From contig NC_065556.1 in NCBI RefSeq assembly GCF_022605725.1, positions 8,308,001-8,372,000 on the forward strand: DNA of 64,000 nt, written 5' to 3'. The position numbers were made by a program, and so were the translations under genes. Under the pieces are notes generated by a model, which made no database searches, was not told the DNA's origin, and worked only from the letters and a program-made list of their open reading frames with translations. This stretch comes from Anthonomus grandis grandis (lineage: Eukaryota > Arthropoda > Insecta > Coleoptera > Curculionidae). Of this stretch, positions 58,878-64,000 are shown in pieces (the stretch's first letter is position 1; each line of letters opens with the position of its first letter).

Positions 58878-60045
58878 ATGCAAATACAGCATGTGGAAGT
58901 TTTGGCAGACTTTATGGAAGACAACCCTGAATTTGCAAGGGGTAGACTTTCTGCCTCGAATGCTAGGGAGAAGTTCAAGGCACTGTGGGGAAATTTAACC
59001 ACCAGGTTAAATTCCTTAGGACTTGGTGTTAGAGATGTGGCAAAGTGGCAAAAAGTAAGCAAAATATACAATATAATGCCAGATTTATACATTTGTTTAG
59101 TCACAATCACAAAAGTTAAACACATGTTGCAATAAGTGCCATTTACCGAATTATACAACAAATCTTTCAAACATATTATCATTATCAAACAAATTTTTGA
59201 CTGAAATGTGACTTTTAAAGTTTGCTTTTTGGGTGTCTGATACGCAAATATAAAATCTGAGTTAGAATCAATAAAATATTTTATGTAAAAATTTTGTTTT
59301 AATTAGTAGGTATATATTTTTAGACATGGTCTGATTACAAAAGTAATTTAAAAAAAAAAGCTGCCGAAATAAAAAGGTATCAAGAAGGCACAGGTGGTGG
59401 TCCAGCAACCCGTAAGACTTTGTCAGATTTAGAACAGAGAATCCTTAACATTCTGGGCACTATGTTTTAGGCAGGGGTTGGTGTGGAGGAAAGAGGTGTA
59501 AGTATTTTACTTGATTAGGTATTTCTTTCCCTGCAAAATAGACCAATCATAAACAAGCAAATGGTTTTTGTTAAATTACTGTGTTTCACTTTTGTTTAAA
59601 TAAAATTCTGGTTAATTAATTAACTGTTTTATATTGTAATTTTCAGATAAATGTTAGCATATCAGGCCCTTCAACCTCAACACCTTATACCACAACCTCT
59701 TGTTGCTTATCGCAGCAATCTATTACTGAAATAGAGAATAATAATTATGATGCTCAACAGCAGCCTTCGACTTCTGCTGCTAAAAGGGGTAAGGAAAGTG
59801 AAGGTCCATGTAAGCAAGCATGCCCTAGGCAAGACCAAGACCATGATTACTTATTCTTTGGGAAGCATAGTGAACCTCCCCCCAAAAAAAAGAAAAAAAA
59901 TAAGGAACCAATGGAAGCATATGAAGAAACCATAGAATGCTTAAAAAGCATTGAAAACACTTTAAAATGTGGTCTTTCAGATATAAATTTGACTTTGAAG
60001 GAAGGCTTTCAATCTTTAAGTAAAAGGAACAATGACTTGCCATAA
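58878..60045 (+). pseudogene. Harbinger Myb/SANT-like accessory gene (copy 2, nonsense mutation)
   Basis: Exons 58878-59054, 59324-about 59497 and 59647-60045, all GT-AG and in phase. Exon 1: EDNPEFARGRLSASNAREKF, LNSLGLGVRDVAKWQK (zeste/Myb-SANT-like helices). Exon 2: WSDYKSNLKKKAAEIKRYQE, TGGGPATRKTLSDLEQRILN. Exon 3: a Gln/Ser-rich stretch, PPPKKKKKNKEP (nuclear-signal-like) and a helical end FQSLSKRNNDLP. The protein would help the nuclease bind element ends. One TAG at 59468-59470 replaces the Tyr codon found in copy 1 (MFYAG), cutting the protein after about 108 residues. Everything else is open. Confidence 0.85.
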
Positions 60046-60194
60046 AAAATAAACACAACCATTATTTGGTAATATATTAGGTATAAAAACATTGTTAATT
60101 TAGTATAAGTTTTGTGACCAAGAGTGCAATTTTTTTCTTTTTTAACACCATGGGTTATATTTTTTTGTGATTTTTGTTCTATTCCTATTTTTTA

Positions 60195-60473
60195 AGAGTT
60201 TAGTTATTAAGTGTTTGAGTTCCTATTTTCGTTTGTATTTATTTATGCTATTTAAGTTTATATCTTAGTTATCTTTTTTGTCTTTTTAGAGTTTAGTTAC
60301 TAATTATTTAAAGTTCCTATCTTAGTTTGTATTTATTTATGATATGTAAGTTTAAATACCATTTACCCTTTTTGTTCTTTAGCGTTGATTGAATTACTAA
60401 TTATTTAGAGTTCCTATTTTCATTTTATATTTATTTATGTTATTTAAGTTTATGTCTCAATTATCTTTATGTT
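60195..60473. repeat. three tandem 93-bp units in the Harbinger intergenic region
   Basis: Units start at 60195, 60288 and 60381. Each carries TTTAG..TT, GAGTTCCTAT and GTATTTATTTATG-like segments. Copy 1 has a single unit at about 13058-13150. Confidence 0.8.
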
Positions 60474-61093
60474 GACTTCATTATTAAATTGTTTTTTATA
60501 TTTTTATTGTTTTAATTAATTAATACTATTGCTCTTTTAAAAAAAAATGCCATTTTAACTTTCTGTGGCTACCTATAATTTTTAGTTACTTCTTAGAACC
60601 TAAAAATATTTAAAAAAACAAGCAATTTACAAAAATATTTTATATTCGGAAATATTGAACATTACATACAAATTGTACAAATAAAGAAAACTTCTTGAAG
60701 AAAATGTTTGAACAATTAATAAAATAATATAAATCATTATACATTAGGTACACTGAATTATTATTAACTATTTAAATTATATTAATTTAAAAAGGTCTGC
60801 ATTGTGGCGGCACTCACTAAAACCATAAAAAAAAATCTGATTCAAAAAAAGCAATGTCATAAGAATAGATCATTGTTGTTTAAACTAACTTAAGTCTTTA
60901 AATTAAAAACAGCAATAATTGCTGAAAGCTAGCAAAATTTCCTAAATGAGTAGCATGGTGTTCCAGAAAAAAATGCTTAGCAAAACAGGTTTAAATTATT
61001 GACAACCATTTTACAGAGCTGACACTTTTTTTATAGATTTAAAACTTAAATCTAAATTTATGTTTAAGATTACCAAAAATAACAAACTTCTTA

Positions 61094-62353
61094 CTAAAAA
61101 TACTGCTCTACCACCCTATTTCTTACAACATTTCCTTGACCCAATAAACCTCCTACATGTACATTAGCCAACTGGACTACTTCAATTTCATTAGGCTGCC
61201 AATTTTCCATGTCTTGTCCCAATCCAAAATCAATGCACATATTGTGTAGTGCTACACAAGTATTTATAAGCTCACCAACAAAGTTTGGTGAGTATCTTGC
61301 CACTCGCTCCCTCAGTAAACACCTAAATCTTGTTTTTAAAACTCCAATAGCTCTCTCAATAACATTTCTTGCAGCAATATGCGCATTATTGTAGCGGGCT
61401 TCTGGACTGTTTTCTGGAGGATTTAAATATGGAACAAGAAGGAAGGGTTCTAAGGGATAACCAGAATCCCCTATTAGCCATGTACCCCTCATATTACCTC
61501 TTTGGTATTCTTCCCATATAAATTGTCTCAGATGACACTGCCTCCATATAAACGAATCATGGTTACTACCTGGGTAATTTGCATTTATATATATAAATTT
61601 TAATTCTGCATTACATATTACTAATGCATTAAGAGAATGGAAACCCTTCCTATTTATGAAAATGTGTTCATCCACATTTGGTTTTAAAATGGCTATGTGA
61701 GTCCCATCTATAGCTCCTATTATGCGGGGAAAATTAAACCTTTGCATGAAGAGCTCCCTATTTCTATTAATTTCTCTTTGGGTGCGGGGGAATATGATTT
61801 TTTGGGGTGATAGATGCTCACTTATAGCATTGGTAACCTCATGGATATATCTGAAAAAGAAATAAAAGATAGGATGAGACATAAGAAAATTAATAAACAG
61901 AGAAATTTATGGAAATAATAGGTGAATTAAAATTTCATTTTTAACAAAAAAAGGCATTAGTCCATTTTTTGTGAAACTCAGCTCACAGTATGATTTAATG
62001 TTCTTGTGCTAAATGCAATATGAATTTTTTACCTACCTATGGGCACTAGTCTGGCTCACGGCCATATTAAAATCTCCACCCACACTTCTCTGGTAGCCAC
62101 CAGTTGCATAAAACCTTAGGGCTACTAAGATTTTCTGTTCCACCGATACCTTATCCCTGTGTGTCGGGTGGTGTATATGAGGTCTCAAAACTTCACACAG
62201 ATGCTGGAAGAGTGCTTTATTCACACGAAAGAGTTCTTTAAACCGATTATCACTGATACCATTAAAATCAAAACTCTCTCTGCATTCTCTCCTTCTGCGT
62301 CTAAAATCAAGATTGGCTTGTTCCCTTAACAAATGATCAAAAACTGGCAACAT
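61094..62353 (-). CDS. PIF/Harbinger (HARBI1-type) transposase, apparently intact
   Basis: Two exons on the minus strand, 62353-62037 and 61850-61094, joined in phase through an AG|GTAGGT donor and TTTTTCAG acceptor, give about 357 residues, normal for HARBI1. Exon 1 is the helical N-terminus (NKALFQHLCEVLRPHIHH, FYATGGYQRSVGGDF). Exon 2 holds the DDE nuclease: FPRIIGAIDGTHIAILKP (first Asp), NANYPGSNHDSFIW, TWLIGDSGYPLEPFLLVPY (second Asp) and RNVIERAIGVLKTRFRCL (Glu). No stop or frameshift was seen. It is therefore the best candidate in the window for an active enzyme, able in principle to move copy 1. Its Myb-like partner is truncated by a stop, which may limit autonomy. Confidence 0.92.
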
Positions 62354-62707
62354 TTTTAGATCACTATTAACAATAAAAACACAAGAAAATTTATTATTAA
62401 ATAATAGGTATTAGTCCTTTGCCACAAACCACAAACAAAAATAATAACTTAATTAATAATTTAATTAATAAATTGGTTGTCTCTGATAATAATAAAAATA
62501 TCATATCAAAATAATTTAACAATATGTCAACGTCAAGTCTGTCAAATTACGAGTTTAAATTCAATGCTACCAATATAATTTTGACTTTTGCTACGACTAC
62601 GACTCGAGACGTGTTGAGAATCACCTATTCGCTAGGTATCGAAATCTACTTCGAGTAGTCGTGACCTTCCGAGTCGTCACCTATCGAGAAGTTGAGAATC
62701 CTACTCC

Positions 62708-62897
62708 TGTTCTCACTGAATCGGCATATTCAAGAACTATAAAAGGAGGACACACCAAAAATAAATAAAGTAATGGCAAAATCAAGTCATTTTGCCATTA
62801 CTTTATGTTGATTTTAAATTAATGTATTTTCATTGTAATTTTTAAAAGTAATAAAAATGTTTTTTAAAAAGTAATTTGTAAAATAAGTAATATAACA
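62708..62897 (+). repeat. 5' LTR of a Ty3/gypsy-type retrotransposon (~190 bp)
   Basis: The LTR starts TGTTCTCAC and ends ATAACA, the canonical TG...CA. It has a TATAAAA box at 62738 and AATAAA-type signals at about 62763. It begins 6 bp outside Harbinger copy 2. The 3' LTR lies beyond the window, so the boundaries rest on the TG/CA rule and the primer site. Confidence 0.7.
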
Positions 62898-62898
62898 A

Positions 62899-62910
62899 TT
62901 GGCGTAGTCG
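62899..62910 (+). promoter_or_regulatory. primer-binding site
   Basis: TTGGCGTAGTCG follows the LTR end. From memory it resembles the TGGCGCAGTCG-type, tRNA-Ser-primed sites of insect gypsy elements. Confidence 0.6.
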
Positions 62911-63438
62911 TTAGTAGGATCTGACAACGTCGCTAGAACACGAGTATTCTAACTAGTGATAGTGGATCCCTATCCTTTAACAGAAAAAGAACCAATCAAG
63001 AATCCCGAAGAATTGTGACGTCCTCACTCACGACGAACTACGGAAGGAACAGCTAATGAAGTCTCTGGTTGGTAAATCGGCGTAGAGAACAAGACGATCA
63101 GCTAGATGATTTCCTTACTGTAATCACAGCATTGAATCATCGCGTTATTTTTTTTATTATATATTAATCAACGGTAGAAATGCCGTTCGACTTTATTGAT
63201 TATTAGTAGAATAATCGGAAAACTAAACTTTATTTCTTGTTAGCTTTCAGCATTATTGTTATTACAGAAATAACAAATAATGGTTTAAAATTTTTTAAAG
63301 AAATAAACTATTCATTATACGTTAATCAATAAATATTTTTCTGATCTATAGTAGTGTTGCGTTTTAAACAAATTTTTGTGTCAATACTTCAATTAAAAAT
63401 GTACTATTTGCTTGTAATTTTATTATTAATTAAACATC

Positions 63439-64000
63439 ATGACAGACAACGAAACAAGCATTACTGCACATAATGATGCAGAAGTATAACTATATAAATT
63501 ATCAGAAATTTTCTCTATAATCCCTGAGTTTAAAGAAAATCAAATTTTTCTTCAAATATTTCTTAACGCTTGTGATTGTGCTTATAGCATATCCACTATA
63601 AATCAGAAACATCTATTAGTAATTCACATAAGAAATAAATTAGCTAATAAGCTCTAGAAGTCCGTTGTCATATTTAGAAATAAAACAACTACCTAACTCT
63701 CATTTTGGCGATACTAGAGATATATCCTCGCTTATTTAGGACTTGTAACGCGTTAAACAATTAGAATCTTAAACAAAAGAATCTCCTTTAATATTCATAA
63801 ACCATGTGTCCAAACCTTGAATGCAAAAATGCATGCAAATGTACAGAAAACTAACGTTATGTCCATTAATGAAAAACAGGCACAATTAACCCTAATTGAA
63901 TCAATGGCACTCAACACTTTACTAACAGGATTAGAACCAAAAATTGGCCATATCATTCGGGCAAGTAATCCGAGAGATCTTTTAGAAGTCCAGGTTTGTT
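63439..64000 (+). pseudogene. Ty3/gypsy gag, broken and cut by the window end
   Basis: An ATG at 63439 opens a frame (MTDNETSITAHNDAEV) that meets a stop at 63487. Gag-like sequence continues in shifting frames (KLSEIFSIIPEF, then near the end LNTLLTGLEP and IIRASNPRDLLEV). The last two are typical of the capsid region of gypsy-type elements. Gag would form the particle that packages the element RNA. Several stops and frame changes show this copy is defective. Pol lies outside the window. Confidence 0.75.

Larger units (their letters stand above)
58271..62701. mobile_element. Harbinger copy 2, full length (4.4 kb)
   Basis: The ends GGATTCTCAATC and TTGAGAATCC continue into imperfect inverted similarity (TTCTCGAGACGTGACG against TTCTCGATAGGTGACG). 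The element carries two convergent genes, a Myb/SANT-like protein (plus) and a HARBI1-type nuclease (minus), the standard PIF/Harbinger pair. Copy 1 at 11109-13848 is its deletion derivative in the same orientation. A 3-bp target duplication could not be read with certainty, partly because an LTR begins 6 bp beyond the right end. Confidence 0.85.

Noticed and set aside
1..64000. tRNA, rRNA, CRISPR arrays, bacterial operons
   Set aside because: None seen by reading; the sequence has spliced, transposon-type eukaryotic genes.

Overview
The window is AT-rich, intron-containing eukaryotic DNA, almost certainly from an insect. It carries P-superfamily transposons with THAP domains, PIF/Harbinger elements that pair a HARBI1-type transposase with a Myb/SANT-like gene, TA-flanked mariner/Tc1 elements, a MULE, non-LTR retrotransposons and Ty3/gypsy pieces. 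I cannot name the order. A (TTGGG)n array recalls telomere motifs I remember for some beetles, but that is only a hint. I found no complete host gene, tRNA, rRNA or CRISPR array. The region reads as a graveyard of transposons nested in one another, with a few recent, nearly intact copies.

Layout. 0-3 kb: a mariner relic holding a Tc1 relic, then a LINE-like tail. 3-10 kb: AT-rich DNA with a HARBI1 scrap, a 2.6-kb long-inverted-repeat element and a P-transposase relic. 10-15.6 kb: a TTA-flanked MITE, an internally deleted Harbinger (copy 1), a second Harbinger stub and another MITE. 16.5-26.7 kb: a P-type transposase gene on the minus strand, split by two copies of one THAP-encoding element. 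These copies lie tail-to-tail 74 bp apart, each with 23-bp terminal repeats and its own 8-bp target duplication. The left copy was later invaded by a 1-kb element carrying a (TTTGG)n(TTGGG)n array and by an 804-bp element. 27.3-31.2 kb: an almost intact 3.9-kb MULE with perfect 34-bp terminal repeats. 32.5-38.7 kb: a zinc-finger gene fragment, a MADF-like first exon, a hairpin MITE, Harbinger fragments and a hAT-type MITE. 39.0-42.5 kb: a nearly full-length P element with 32-bp terminal repeats. 43.6-45.8 and 49.6-51.0 kb: two mariner-like elements flanking a gypsy integrase relic. 52-55.6 kb: LINE fragments on both strands. 56.0-56.5 kb: a TA-flanked MITE. 58.3-62.7 kb: a full-length Harbinger (copy 2) whose transposase looks intact. 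62.7-64 kb: the 5' LTR, primer site and broken gag of a Ty3/gypsy element that runs off the window.

The elements are related by parasitism. Defective copies (THAP-only P derivatives, deleted Harbinger copy 1, several MITEs) sit beside potential enzyme sources (Harbinger copy 2, perhaps the MULE). The most unusual structure is the 8.2-kb nested inverted pair at 17.7-25.9 kb. Read-through transcription would give a hairpin RNA, and the two copies share the same broken reading frame, which implies they were moved by an enzyme supplied in trans.
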